This document shows, one piece after another, positions 36,160 through 45,442 of a stretch of 64,000 nt of DNA. The stretch is from Hypericibacter adhaerens. GTDB lineage: Bacteria; Pseudomonadota; Alphaproteobacteria; Dongiales; Dongiaceae. A program made the translations under genes and the position numbers. Numbering within the stretch: position 1 is the stretch's first letter; each line of letters starts with the position of its first letter. The notes under the pieces were generated by a model, which saw only the letters and a program-made list of their open reading frames with translations, searched no databases and was not told where the DNA came from. The DNA lies in the NCBI RefSeq assembly GCF_008728835.1, contig NZ_CP042582.1, positions 5,625,001-5,689,000 on the forward strand. The letters run 5' to 3'.

Positions 36160-36716
36160 GAACCGAACCGGATGGGGAGGCGCGCCCGACGGGACGCGAA
36201 GGGAGGGTTGATCGAGCCGAAGCCCGCTCCTTATAGCGGGCACCGCCGGCGCTTTGAAGGCGCCCTTGGCAGCTCCGCCGGGGCGGGTTCCATCAAAAAG
36301 ATAATATTCCTAGAGATCAGGGGCTTCCGCCGCAGGGCGGGCCCGGCAAGAGGCCCGGTCCGCGACCCGGATGCGGCCGGCAAGAGCCAGCGCTCGGATC
36401 CGCCAGGACCGGGATCGGGTGGACCTGAAGGTCCACCCGACGGCCACCGGAGCGTCGCCCGCGAACGTGAAATCCTTAAGGGATTTCACAGGCTTGGGCT
36501 GGCATCCAGGGCCTAGAAAGGCGAACGCCCGGCCAGGGGGAGACCGGGCGTTCTCAGTTCCGTCTAGGAGCCCGTCGCGGTAGGGGAGGCCGCTTCGGGC
36601 GACGGTCGCCATTGCGGCGCCCGCCACTGTATGAGAGTGATTTAAGCCGCTTCGAAGCCGCTTTCAATGGTCACTTTGCCTCTTGACCATGATGTTTTTG
36701 CAACACTGAGGCGCGT
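36160..36716. other. Long gap with three strong hairpins, possible structured RNA or repeat
   Basis: 557 bases between two minus-strand genes with no supported reading frame. It contains three perfect inverted repeats in about 140 bases: 36415-36440 (11-bp arms, loop TGAA), 36467-36489 (GTGAAATCC / GGATTTCAC) and 36523-36553 (GAACGCCCGG / CCGGGCGTTC). A further ATGGTCA / TGACCAT repeat at 36667-36690 is followed by ATGTTTTT, terminator-like on the + strand. An AT-rich patch AAAAAGATAATATTCCTAGA at 36296-36315 could be the xthA promoter. Confidence 0.6.
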
Positions 36717-37508
36717 CTACTCCGCGGCTTTGCCGGGGGTCCGCAGACGGGCCCGGGCGCGGTCCCGGCAGGCTGCCCCGAAGGCCTTGAAAAGAGCCAG
36801 AGAAACAGGGTTTTCGGTGACCCTGTACTCGGGGTGCCATTGCACACCGAAAGCGAAGGTTTTGGCCTTCTCGACTCGGACGGCCTCGATCACATCATCG
36901 GGAGCTTTGGCTTCGATCGCGAGGCCCGGCGCCAGGCGGTCAATCGCCTGCCAATGGAGCGAATTCACCTCGATCTCGGTGCGCCCCAGGATTTTGGTCA
37001 GCATCCCAGAGGGTTCCAGCGAGACCTTGTGTTGCGGTGCGTATCTCGCGTCGTAATCGACGTTCTTGGGGCTGCGATGGTCGCGCTTGCCCGGCAGGTC
37101 ATGGACCTGGGTGTGAAGCGTGCCGCCCAAGGCGACGTTGAGTTCCTGATGGCCGCGGCAGATGCAGAAGACCGGCACGCCCGCGGCGATGGCGGCGCGG
37201 ATCAGCGGCAGGGTGGTGGCATCGCGCTGCGGGTCCTGCGGGCTGTCGGGACGGTCCGGTGCGCCGCCGTAATGGCGGGGATGGATGTTGGAGGTGCTGC
37301 CGGTGAAGAGCAGGCCGTCCATCCGGTCCAGCAACGACGGAATGTCATAGGCCTCGCCCAGCACGGGCAGCAGCAGCGGCATGCCTTGCGCGCCCTCGAC
37401 CACGGCGGTGATGTATTTCTCGCCGACCGCGTGGAAAGGCAGCTCCTCGACCGACTTGACGCAGGCCGGGATGCCGATCGCGGGCCAGGAGGCATCGATG
37501 CGATACAT
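36717..37508 (-). CDS. Gamma-glutamyl-gamma-aminobutyrate hydrolase-type class I glutamine amidotransferase
   Basis: 263 aa, peptidase C26 family. Nucleophile Cys117 in VFCICRGHQELNVALGGTL, with the catalytic His225 and Glu227 in GVQWHPEY. MDGLLFTGSTSNIHPRHYG (about 63-80) is the PuuD-type oxyanion/substrate segment. The PuuD family cleaves gamma-Glu-GABA in putrescine degradation, but no other puu genes are nearby, so the exact substrate is open. Cytoplasmic. It sits between xthA and lolA. Confidence 0.9.
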   Translation of the reverse strand: MYRIDASWPAIGIPACVKSVEELPFHAVGEKYITAVVEGAQGMPLLLPVLGEAYDIPSLLDRMDGLLFTGSTSNIHPRHYGGAPDRPDSPQDPQRDATTLPLIRAAIAAGVPVFCICRGHQELNVALGGTLHTQVHDLPGKRDHRSPKNVDYDARYAPQHKVSLEPSGMLTKILGRTEIEVNSLHWQAIDRLAPGLAIEAKAPDDVIEAVRVEKAKTFAFGVQWHPEYRVTENPVSLALFKAFGAACRDRARARLRTPGKAAE

Positions 37509-37671
37509 GATGAGGCTCGCCTCGTAAGGACGCCGGACCGTCTCGCTATCCGCGGGGCCGGGGCGGCGTCGGGCCCCGGCGCGGCCCCGATGATATTGGT
37601 CGCAAACCGCGATCCGGCATCATGCTAGCGCAAGATGCCTGCCCTGCCGTAAACGCCGATACCGGCTGTTT

Positions 37672-38370
37672 TCAGCGGTTTTCGCCGGGGGTGGACTTGC
37701 TGGGGGTGGCGAAGAGGGCATTGGCGAGCGCCCCGCCCAGGGTCACGTCCTGCAGCCCGACCCGGATCTGGTTGCCCTGCGGATCGAGGATCGTCCATTG
37801 CCGCAGCTCGATCGGGTTGTCGGCGAACAGGAGCTCGATCTGGCCGGCCTCCGGCGACCCGCTCTCGAAGGCCGAGACCCGCAGGCTGCCGGGCTGGCGC
37901 TGGAGATCGCTGACAGTGACGCCGTTGCTGAAGGAGACCGTCTCGCGCAGCAGGAACCAGAGCGGCGAGGAGCCGATCGGCACCTGACTGATCTGGTCGA
38001 GCTCCTGGTCGTAATAGCTGACCACCAGCCCGTCGGCGACGATGATCACCTTGAGCGGCGGATCGTATTCCACGCGCAGGCGTCCGGGACGGCGCAGATA
38101 GATCTTGCCGAAGGCCAGGCCCGCCGTGTTCGAGTATTGCTGGAACTTGGCGCGCATCGTGGTGATGCCGTTGAGATAGTCGGCCGCACGTTTGAGATCC
38201 GCGCGGTCCTGGCCCGTCAGCTCCTTGGCGCTCGGGGTGGCGGCCGCGGCCGGCACCGACCAAAGGCTCGAGGCGCCGGCGGCGATCAGCGGCAAGGCGC
38301 CCAGCGTCTTCAGCACCTCCCGGCGTGTCGGGGTCGCATCGGCCGGCGTTCCAGCAAAAACCTGTCTCAT
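37672..38370 (-). CDS. lolA: Outer-membrane lipoprotein carrier protein LolA-like
   Basis: 232 aa. The N-terminus [23 protein letters not shown] has a twin-arginine-like pair followed by a hydrophobic core, a plausible export signal. The mature part fits Lol[60 protein letters not shown]. It would accept lipoproteins from LolCDE and pass them through the periplasm. It overlaps the ftsK stop by 4 bases, a conserved alphaproteobacterial arrangement. Confidence 0.92.
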   Translation of the reverse strand: MRQVFAGTPADATPTRREVLKTLGALPLIAAGASSLWSVPAAAATPSAKELTGQDRADLKRAADYLNGITTMRAKFQQYSNTAGLAFGKIYLRRPGRLRVEYDPPLKVIIVADGLVVSYYDQELDQISQVPIGSSPLWFLLRETVSFSNGVTVSDLQRQPGSLRVSAFESGSPEAGQIELLFADNPIELRQWTILDPQGNQIRVGLQDVTLGGALANALFATPSKSTPGENR

Positions 38371-40775
38371 GTATCTCCGTCGATGTTGCGAGCGAGCACC
38401 TCGCGCTTGCCGACATGGTTCGCCGTGCTCACCACGCCCTCGCGCTCCATGCGCTCGACAATCCGCGCCGCCCGGTTATAGCCGATCTGGAGGTGGCGCT
38501 GGACAAAGCTGACCGAGGCCTTGCGCTCGCGGCAGACGATGGCGACCGCCTGGTCGTAGAGCGCATCGCCGCCCTCGCTCTCGCCGCCTCCCCCCAGGGC
38601 GTCCGAGGCATCGGCCTCCTCGTCCTGGGTGACCTCCTCGATATAGGTCGGCTCGCCCTGCTTTTTAAGGAACCGGACGATGCTTTCAACCTCCTGATCC
38701 GCGACAAACGGTCCATGCACGCGGGTGATCCGGCCGCCCTGGGCCATATAGAGCATATCCCCTTGACCCAGCAGCTGTTCCGCCCCGGTCTCGCCGAGGA
38801 TGGTGCGGCTGTCGATCTTCGAGGTGACGTGGAAGCTGACCCGGGTCGGGAAGTTGGCCTTGATCGTGCCGGTGATGACGTCCACGGAGGGCCGCTGGGT
38901 CGCCATGATGATGTGGATGCCGGCGGCGCGCGCCATCTGCGCCAGGCGCTGGATCGCGGCCTCGATATCCTTGCCGGCGACCAGCATGAGGTCGGCCATC
39001 TCGTCCACCACCACCACGATGAAGGGCAGCGGCTCGAGCGGAATTTCTTCTTCCTCGTAGATCGGCTGGCCGGTCTCGGGGTCGAAGCCGGTCTGCACCT
39101 TGCGGCTGAGCTTCTCCTCCTTGGCCGCCGCGTCGGCGACACGCAGATTGTAGCCCTCGATGTTGCGCACGCCGAGCTTCGACATCAGGCGGTAGCGGTC
39201 TTCCATCGCCCGCACCACCCATTTGAGCGCCACGATCGCCTTGCGCGGCTCGGTCACGACCGGCGTCAGCAGATGCGGGATGCCGTCATAGACGGAGAGC
39301 TCCAGCATCTTCGGATCGATCATGATGAACTTGCAGGCGTCGGGCGTGAGCCGATAGAGCAGCGACAGGATCATGGTGTTGATCGCGACCGACTTGCCCG
39401 AGCCGGTGGTGCCCGCGATCAACAGATGCGGCATGCGCGCGAGATCGACGATCACCGGCTGGCCGCCGATATCCTTGCCGAGCACGAGGGCGAGCTTGGC
39501 CGCGGTGCGCTCATAGGCCTCGCAGGCGAGCAGCTCGCGCAGCATCACCGTCTCGCGGATCTGGTTCGGCAGCTCGATGCCGATGACGCTGCGGCCGGGC
39601 ACGACCGCGACGCGCACCGAGACGGCGCTCATCGAGCGCGCGATATCGTCGGCGAGGCCCACCACGCGGCTGGTCTTGGTGCCGGGCGCCGGCTCCAGCT
39701 CGTAGAGCGTCACGACCGGGCCGGGGCGCACCTTCACGATCTGGCCTTTCACGCCGAAATCCTGCAGCACGGATTCGAGCAGCCTCGCGTTCTGCTCGAG
39801 CGCCGCTTCCGACATCTTCTGCGCGGTCGCGTTGCTCGGCGGCTTCGCCAGCAGCTCCAGCGGCGGGAGCGTGTATTCCTCGTCGACGAGATCGAGCGTC
39901 GCCTGACGGTCGCGCTCGGCGCGCTTGCCGGGCTTGGGCCGCGCCTTGGGCGCCTCGATGCGCGGCGCCGCCTCCGGCCGCTCTGGCTGGCGTGCGAGCG
40001 GCGCATGGACCGGCTCGCCCTCGTCCTCCTCCGCTTCGTCGCCCGCGCCCAGATGCGGCTCGACCCGCTGGCGGCGCTGACGCTCGGCCTGCTCCGCCCG
40101 CCATTCGGCGGCCTCGGCTTCGACCTCCTCGGGCTTGAAGCGGCGACGCAGGCTGGCGGTCAGCCGCGCCACCAGCTCGCCCGCCTGCTGCAGGCGCTGC
40201 CAGGCGGTGACATAGCCGCGCGCCGAGATGCCGAGCGCCAGATAGCCCAGGCCCGCCCAGAGCAGGAAACCCAGGATCGCCATCACCGCCGGCGGCAGGC
40301 TCACCAATCCTGCGAGGCGCGGCAGCAGCACGTCGCCGGCATAGCCGCCCAGGCCCACGGGCAGGAACCAGCTCGAGGTCGGTCCCAGCGCCGCCAGCGC
40401 CATGGCGAGGAAGAGAATGGCGAAGGGCAGCAGCAGAAGCCGCAGCCACCAGAGGCCGCTGATACGGTGGCGCAGCACGCGCCAGCCCCAGACCGCGGGC
40501 ACCAGCACCAGCATCAGGCTGGCGATGCCCAGCGCCTGCAGCAGCAGGTCGGCCGCGACCGATCCCGGATAGCCCATGAGGTTGCGCACGGTGCTGCCGG
40601 TCGCGGTGTTGAGCGACGGATCGCCGGCATTGTAGCTCATCAGCGCCAGCAGCAGGGCGCCCGCCAGCAGCAGGAGCGCCAGGCCGCCGGCCTCGATCGC
40701 GCGCCGCCTCAGGAACAGGCGCCAATCGTCCGGCAGGAAGGGCATGCGCATCAGGCCGCTCGTCTCATCGGTCAT
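38367..40775 (-). CDS. ftsK: DNA translocase FtsK
   Basis: 802 aa. Four or five N-terminal membrane helices (30-185), a charged linker (210-310), then the alpha/beta motor: [18 protein letters not shown], Walker A GTTGSGKS (455-462), Walker [14 protein letters not shown] near 565, [19 protein letters not shown] and LGQGDMLYM. The C-terminal gamma winged helix (about 740-800; [30 protein letters not shown]) reads KOPS sites. Pumps chromosome ends through the septum and activates XerCD at dif. Coupled to lolA by a 4-base overlap and 12 bases after the aminotransferase gene. Confidence 0.97.
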   Translation of the reverse strand: MTDETSGLMRMPFLPDDWRLFLRRRAIEAGGLALLLLAGALLLALMSYNAGDPSLNTATGSTVRNLMGYPGSVAADLLLQALGIASLMLVLVPAVWGWRVLRHRISGLWWLRLLLLPFAILFLAMALAALGPTSSWFLPVGLGGYAGDVLLPRLAGLVSLPPAVMAILGFLLWAGLGYLALGISARGYVTAWQRLQQAGELVARLTASLRRRFKPEEVEAEAAEWRAEQAERQRRQRVEPHLGAGDEAEEDEGEPVHAPLARQPERPEAAPRIEAPKARPKPGKRAERDRQATLDLVDEEYTLPPLELLAKPPSNATAQKMSEAALEQNARLLESVLQDFGVKGQIVKVRPGPVVTLYELEPAPGTKTSRVVGLADDIARSMSAVSVRVAVVPGRSVIGIELPNQIRETVMLRELLACEAYERTAAKLALVLGKDIGGQPVIVDLARMPHLLIAGTTGSGKSVAINTMILSLLYRLTPDACKFIMIDPKMLELSVYDGIPHLLTPVVTEPRKAIVALKWVVRAMEDRYRLMSKLGVRNIEGYNLRVADAAAKEEKLSRKVQTGFDPETGQPIYEEEEIPLEPLPFIVVVVDEMADLMLVAGKDIEAAIQRLAQMARAAGIHIIMATQRPSVDVITGTIKANFPTRVSFHVTSKIDSRTILGETGAEQLLGQGDMLYMAQGGRITRVHGPFVADQEVESIVRFLKKQGEPTYIEEVTQDEEADASDALGGGGESEGGDALYDQAVAIVCRERKASVSFVQRHLQIGYNRAARIVERMEREGVVSTANHVGKREVLARNIDGDT

Positions 40776-40787
40776 GATCCTGCCTCC

Positions 40788-41993
40788 TCAGTGGCTCGCG
40801 CCGGATGTGAGAACCCGCGCCATCCGTTCCAGTCCTTCGCGCGTGGCGGCCGCGTCATAGACGAGGGCCACGCGGACATAGCGCTCGCCCGGATTCTGCC
40901 CGTTCGCATCGGGTCGCGCCATATAGCCGCCCGGCAGCACCTTGACCCCGGCCTCGGCCCAGAGCCGCTTTGCCGCGGTTTCGCCGTTGCCGACATCGAG
41001 CCACAAAAAGAACCCACCCTCGGGCGTGGCGCCCATGCGGTTGCCGAGGATGCGCCGCGCCAGCGCGAAGTTCTCGTTGTAGAGCGCACGATTGGCCGCG
41101 ACATGCGCCTCGTCGCGCCAGAGCGCCGTCGAGGCGGCGAGGATCGGATAGGGAATCGCGACGCCGCCATAGTTCACGAGCTGCGCGATGCGTTTCAGCA
41201 TGCGCTCCTCGCCGGCGATGAAGCCCGAGCGCAGGCCCGCACCCGACGAGCGCTTCGAGAGCGAGTGGAACACCACGAGATTGTCGAGGCCGCCGTCCGC
41301 TTCGGCCGCGACCTCGAGCGCGCCCGCGGGCGGCGTGTCGCGATAGAGCTCGGAATAGCACTCGTCGAAGGCGACCGTGAAACCGTATTGGCGCGCCAGC
41401 GCCAGCCAGCGCGCGAGATAGGGCTTCGTCGCGACCGCGCCCTGCGGGTTGGCGGGCGAGCAGACATAGGCGAGCGCCGTGCGCTCGAGCGTGCGCCGGT
41501 CGATCGCCTCGGGATCGGGCAGGAACCCGGTCGCGGCCGTCGCCGGCAGGAAGACGGGTTCGCCGCCCGCCATGGCCGCCGCTCCGGCATAGACGTGATA
41601 GAAGGGGTTGGGCATCAGCACGGCCGGCCGCTCGCTGGCGGAGACGGGCTCCTGGAGCGCCGCCAGCGCGATGAAGAACAGGCCCTGGCGCGTGCCCGCG
41701 ATCGGCATCAGGTGGCGGTCGGGATCGACCAGGCTCGCCGGCAGGTGGAACCGCCGGGCGAGCCAATCCGCGGCCGCCTTCCGGAACTCGGCCGTGCCCA
41801 CGGCCAGCGGATAGCGTCCCCACTCCGCCAGGTTCTGGACCAGGGGCGCCTTGATCATCTCGGGCGGCGTCGCCTGGGGCTCGCCCACCGAGAACAGAAG
41901 CGGACGCTTGTCGCCGGGCTCGACCCCCTGAAGCAGCGTGTTGAGCCGAGTGAAGGGATGGAATCGGAGCAGCGGATCGAGGCGGTCGGTCAT
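40788..41993 (-). CDS. Fold-type I aminotransferase, DapC-like
   Basis: 401 aa from ATG 41993; a GTG 39 bases upstream extends it, but the family-like start MTDRLDPLLRFHPFTRLNTLL favours the ATG. PLP lysine in VVFHSLSKRSSGAGLRSGF. Also PIAGTRQGLFF, MPNPFYHVYAGAA, CSPANPQGAV, AFDECYSELY, and Arg near the C-terminus in YVRVALVYD. In alphaproteobacteria this ftsK neighbour is often named N-succinyldiaminopimelate aminotransferase (lysine pathway); sequence alone does not settle the substrate. Confidence 0.87.
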   Translation of the reverse strand: MTDRLDPLLRFHPFTRLNTLLQGVEPGDKRPLLFSVGEPQATPPEMIKAPLVQNLAEWGRYPLAVGTAEFRKAAADWLARRFHLPASLVDPDRHLMPIAGTRQGLFFIALAALQEPVSASERPAVLMPNPFYHVYAGAAAMAGGEPVFLPATAATGFLPDPEAIDRRTLERTALAYVCSPANPQGAVATKPYLARWLALARQYGFTVAFDECYSELYRDTPPAGALEVAAEADGGLDNLVVFHSLSKRSSGAGLRSGFIAGEERMLKRIAQLVNYGGVAIPYPILAASTALWRDEAHVAANRALYNENFALARRILGNRMGATPEGGFFLWLDVGNGETAAKRLWAEAGVKVLPGGYMARPDANGQNPGERYVRVALVYDAAATREGLERMARVLTSGASH

Positions 41994-42088
41994 CAGGGAC
42001 AGGGTCGGTCCGGAATGGCGGAAAACGGCCACGCCCGGGCAGCCAATCGGGCGCCCGAGTCGCGACTCGGGGACAAAACATAAACAAT

Positions 42089-42127
42089 TCTATAGCTTGT
42101 GGGACGTTCTTACAAGCGAACCTATAG
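42089..42127 (-). promoter_or_regulatory. Nested inverted repeat upstream of the aminotransferase gene
   Basis: Outer arms TCTATAG (42089-42095) and CTATAGA (42121-42127) enclose GCTTGT / ACAAGC (42095-42100, 42112-42117). It lies about 100 bases before the aminotransferase start in an AT-rich stretch, the most likely promoter area. Function inferred. Confidence 0.4.
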
Positions 42128-42260
42128 AGCGGCCCGAGCTTGGCTCGTTAACCAATCTATTGTTCTTGCTTTGTTTTTTGAACGGCCCCGAGTCCGGCCC
42201 GATTCTCGGCCGGCCGCCGCTGGCCGGCCTGGGGGCCTTTGGGGCCGATTCCGGAACCCC

Positions 42261-42305
42261 AAAAAAGGAGAGGGGCGGCGGGGACCCTGATCCCGCCGCC
42301 CCTCT
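42261..42305 (-). terminator. Rho-independent terminator of amtB
   Basis: 14-bp stem AGAGGGGCGGCGGG / CCCGCCGCCCCTCT; on the minus strand it is followed by CCTTTTTT. The arm shares the GAGGGGCGGC core of the porin terminators. Confidence 0.9.
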
Positions 42306-42435
42306 GGGCGAAGCTTCTCCTCGGTGCTCCCGGGTACGGGCTCGGGGGCCAGTGACCCGCTAACGAAGCTCCGCCGCTCGCCGATGAGACCCGCCAGACC
42401 ACAGGCTCATCGGCGATTCCTCCTCAGCCGCGGGT

Positions 42436-43737
42436 TTACGCGACCGACTCACCATGCAGCACGATGTCGAGGCCCTCGCGCTCCTCGTCCGGCGTCACGC
42501 GCAGGCCGCGGGTCAGGAGGCCCGTGACCTTGAGGACGATGAAGGTGACGATGGCGCAGTAGACGATGGTGATGACCACGCCATAGAGCTGGGTGCCGAT
42601 CTGGCCGATATTGCCGTCGACCCAGCCCACCGGCGTATCGGAGCCGGTCACGGCCTGCGTGGCGAACACGCCGGTCAGGATGGCGCCCACCATGCCGCCG
42701 ATGCCGTGGATACCGAAGGCATCGAGCGAGTCGTCATAGCCCAGCGCGTTCTTGAGCGTGGAGGTGGCGAAGAAGCAGATCACGCCGGCGACGAGACCGA
42801 TCACCAGACCGCCCGAGGCATCGACGAAGCCCGAGGCGGGGGTGATGGCGACCAGGCCGGCGACGGCACCCGAGATCATGCCGAGCAGGCTGGGCTTCTT
42901 GCGGAAGATCCACTCGGCGAGCATCCAGGAGAGCGCGGCCGCGCCGGTCGCGATCTGGGTTGCCGCCATCGCCATGCCCGCGCGTCCGTCCGCGGCCACC
43001 GCCGAGCCGGCATTGAAGCCGAACCAGCCCACCCAGAGCAGGCCCGCACCGATGGTGGAGAGGCCGACGTTATGCGGGGTGAAGGCGGTCTTGCCGAAGC
43101 CGGTCCGGGGCTTCAGCACCAGCGCCGCCACGAGGCCCGCCACGCCCGAATTGATATGGACGACCGTGCCGCCGGCATAGTCGAGCACGCCGGCCGCGCC
43201 GATCAGGCCGCCGCCCCAGACCATGTGGCAGATCGGGACATAGACGAAGAGCATCCACAGGGTGACGAAGATGACGAGCGACGAGAACTTCAGGCGATCG
43301 GCGGCGGCACCCACCGCCAGCGCGGGGGTGATGATGGCGAAGGTCATCTGGAAGGTCATGAAGACCGGCTCGGGAATGCTGGGAGCCAGCGCGTTGGCCG
43401 TCCCCGTTCCCATGCCTTCCAGGAAGAAGCGGCTGAAATCGCCGAACAGCGCGCCCGAGCCGTTGAAGGCCAGGCTGTAGCCCACGACCATCCAGATCAC
43501 GGTGACGAGGCAGGTGATGACGAAGCTCTGGGCCATGGTGGCCAGGAGATTGATCTTGCGCACCATGCCGCCATAGAAGAGCGCGAGGCCCGGGATCGTC
43601 ATCATCAGGACCAGGGCCGTCGAGGTCAGCATCCAGGCGGTATCGCCGCGATCGAGCGCGAGATCGGCCGCGAAGGCGGGTCTGGCACCGACCAGCGCGG
43701 CGAGCAGCAGGGGAACGAACAACAATAGACGAGACAT
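42436..43737 (-). CDS. amtB: Ammonium transporter AmtB
   Basis: 433 aa from ATG 43737 (GGAGG 9 bases upstream). Cleavable signal peptide MSRLLLFVPLLLAALVGARPAFA, then 11 membrane helices. Family landmarks: WMLTSTALVLMMTIPGLALFYGGMVR, the pore/gate Phe in FVTLWMLFVYVPICHMVWGGG, the pore His pair region HINSGVAGLVAALVLKPR and GIHGIGGMVGAILTGVFA, and GFNAGSA. Carries NH3/NH4+ across the inner membrane as a trimer, normally gated by GlnK. No glnK is adjacent here, which is unusual. Confidence 0.96.
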   Translation of the reverse strand: MSRLLLFVPLLLAALVGARPAFAADLALDRGDTAWMLTSTALVLMMTIPGLALFYGGMVRKINLLATMAQSFVITCLVTVIWMVVGYSLAFNGSGALFGDFSRFFLEGMGTGTANALAPSIPEPVFMTFQMTFAIITPALAVGAAADRLKFSSLVIFVTLWMLFVYVPICHMVWGGGLIGAAGVLDYAGGTVVHINSGVAGLVAALVLKPRTGFGKTAFTPHNVGLSTIGAGLLWVGWFGFNAGSAVAADGRAGMAMAATQIATGAAALSWMLAEWIFRKKPSLLGMISGAVAGLVAITPASGFVDASGGLVIGLVAGVICFFATSTLKNALGYDDSLDAFGIHGIGGMVGAILTGVFATQAVTGSDTPVGWVDGNIGQIGTQLYGVVITIVYCAIVTFIVLKVTGLLTRGLRVTPDEEREGLDIVLHGESVA

Positions 43738-44008
43738 TGGGCGGATCCTCCGGAGCACGAGAGAGAATTAAAATCGGCACTCAGCGAGGGCCCTAAACAC
43801 GTTCCGTGCCAACTCGGGAGTCGCGCGGAATCCCTCGGATTCTTCCGAGTCGCGAATCGGGGGATGATCGCTTCGTAGGCAGGCTGGCGCGCAATTGGGC
43901 AGCACTGTGACGATGGCGAGACGCGAAGTGTTAACGCCGAAAGCACGCCGCGGCGCGACATCGACGGCGCTCCCGACCCGACCGGCCGCGCGCTATGGTG
44001 AAGCCCGC

Positions 44009-45352
44009 ATGATGGATCCTGCCAACCAACACGGCGCTGCTTCGCGAGCCGATCCGGGGCCCGGGCACGCCTCGCGCCCCGATGCCGATCTGCTGATCGC
44101 CGGCGGCGGCCTGGTGGGGCTGACGCTTGCGCTGGCGCTGGCCGATGCCGGCCTCTCGGTCATCGTCATCGACAGCCTGCCGGCGGCCGAACGCGAGGCC
44201 GTGGGCTATGACGGCCGCAGCTCCGCCATCGCCGAAGGCTCGCGCCGGGTTCTCGACGGCGTCGGCGTCTGGAACCGGATGGCGCCCGAGGCCTGTCCCA
44301 TCCTCGATATCCGGGTCTCCGACGCTCGGGTGGGGCAGCCGGCCTCATGGCTCTTCCTGCATTACGATCATCGCGAGCTGGGATCGGCGACGACCGGCCG
44401 GCAGCGGGGGCCCGCGTCCGCGCGGCCCGCGCCCATGGGCTATATCGTCGAGAACCGCGCCATCCGCCGGGCCCTGCTTGCCGCCGTGGCGGCACGCCCG
44501 GGCATCCGCCATCTGGCGCCGGCGCAAGCCCAGGGATTGGTGCGCGAGCCGGGCCGGGTGCGGGTGACGCTGGCCGACGGCGGCAGCCTCACCGGCCGCC
44601 TCGCGGTCGCCGCCGACGGGCGCGGCTCGCCGATGCGCCAAGCCGCCGGAATCCGTTTGACCGAATGGGATTATCCGCAGAGCGGCATCGTCTGCACCAT
44701 CGGCCATGAGCTGTCGCACGAGAACGTGGCCCACGAGCATTTCCTGCCGTCGGGTCCCTTCGCGGTGCTGCCGATGGTCGATGACGAGAACGGTCATCGC
44801 TCCTCGATCGTCTGGACCGAGAAACGCGAGCTCGTACCGGCGATCATGGCGCTGTCGCCCGAGCGGTTCGCGGCCGAGATCCAGCATCGCTTCGGCGATT
44901 CGCTGGGCCGCATCCGGCTCCTGGGCGGGCGCTGGGCCTATCCGCTGAGGCTGCAGCATGCGGCGCGCTATGTCGGCGAGCGCCTGGCGCTGGTGGGCGA
45001 CGCCGCCCATGCGATCCATCCGATCGCGGGCCAGGGCCTCAATCTCGGCCTGCGCGATGTTGCGGCCCTCGCCGAGACGCTGGTCGATGCGCACAGGCTC
45101 GGGCTCGATATCGGCCTGGGCGAGCCGCTCGAGCGCTACGAGCGCTGGCGGCGCTTCGACAATCTGATGCTGATGGCGGCGACCGACATCCTCAACCGCC
45201 TGTTCTCGAACGACCTGCCGCCGGTCCGGCTCGCGCGCGATGTCGGGCTCGGCATCGTCAACCGCGTACCGCCCCTGAAGCGCCTCTTCATGCACCACGC
45301 GATGGGCCTGGTCGGCGACCTGCCGCGGCTCATCCGCGGAGAGAGGCTCTAG
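44009..45352 (+). CDS. FAD-dependent ubiquinone-pathway hydroxylase, UbiH/Coq6 family
   Basis: 447 aa from ATG 44009 (or the adjacent ATG 44012). FAD-binding GGGLVGLTLALALADAG near residue 30, the YDGRSSAIAEGSRRVLDGVGVW segment, the DG motif AVAADGRGSPMRQAAG near 208, and the second FAD motif LALVGDAAHAIHPIAGQGLNLGLRDVAALAE near 330. This group hydroxylates the polyprenyl-phenol ring in ubiquinone synthesis; which ring position (UbiH, UbiF or UbiL-like) cannot be decided. Divergent from amtB. Peripheral inner membrane. Confidence 0.91.
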   Translation: MMDPANQHGAASRADPGPGHASRPDADLLIAGGGLVGLTLALALADAGLSVIVIDSLPAAEREAVGYDGRSSAIAEGSRRVLDGVGVWNRMAPEACPILDIRVSDARVGQPASWLFLHYDHRELGSATTGRQRGPASARPAPMGYIVENRAIRRALLAAVAARPGIRHLAPAQAQGLVREPGRVRVTLADGGSLTGRLAVAADGRGSPMRQAAGIRLTEWDYPQSGIVCTIGHELSHENVAHEHFLPSGPFAVLPMVDDENGHRSSIVWTEKRELVPAIMALSPERFAAEIQHRFGDSLGRIRLLGGRWAYPLRLQHAARYVGERLALVGDAAHAIHPIAGQGLNLGLRDVAALAETLVDAHRLGLDIGLGEPLERYERWRRFDNLMLMAATDILNRLFSNDLPPVRLARDVGLGIVNRVPPLKRLFMHHAMGLVGDLPRLIRGERL

Positions 45353-45360
45353 GCCTTTGT

Positions 45361-45442
45361 CGTCAGCCCCGCGAAAGCGGGGATCCATGTCAAGGCCGGG
45401 CGACCTGGATCAAGAGGGATCCCCGCTTTCGCGGGGATGACG
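45361..45442. repeat. Inverted pair of CCCCGCGAAAGCGGGGATCC repeats
   Basis: Left arm at 45361-45386 and right arm at 45417-45442 in opposite orientation, about 30 bases apart; each arm is itself a CCCCGC GAAA GCGGGG hairpin. A related pair lies at 51203-51286 and a single arm at 50908-50935. The right arm encodes the last 10 residues of the GH3 gene. Confidence 0.85.

Noticed and set aside
38325-42083. A 1252-codon open frame on the + strand
   Set aside because: It lies opposite ftsK, lolA and the aminotransferase gene; its translation is His/Arg/Gln-rich with no motif, a typical antisense shadow in GC-rich DNA.
45361-45442. Insertion sequence ends
   Set aside because: The arms are short self-complementary hairpins with no transposase gene between or near them, so a dispersed palindromic repeat fits better.
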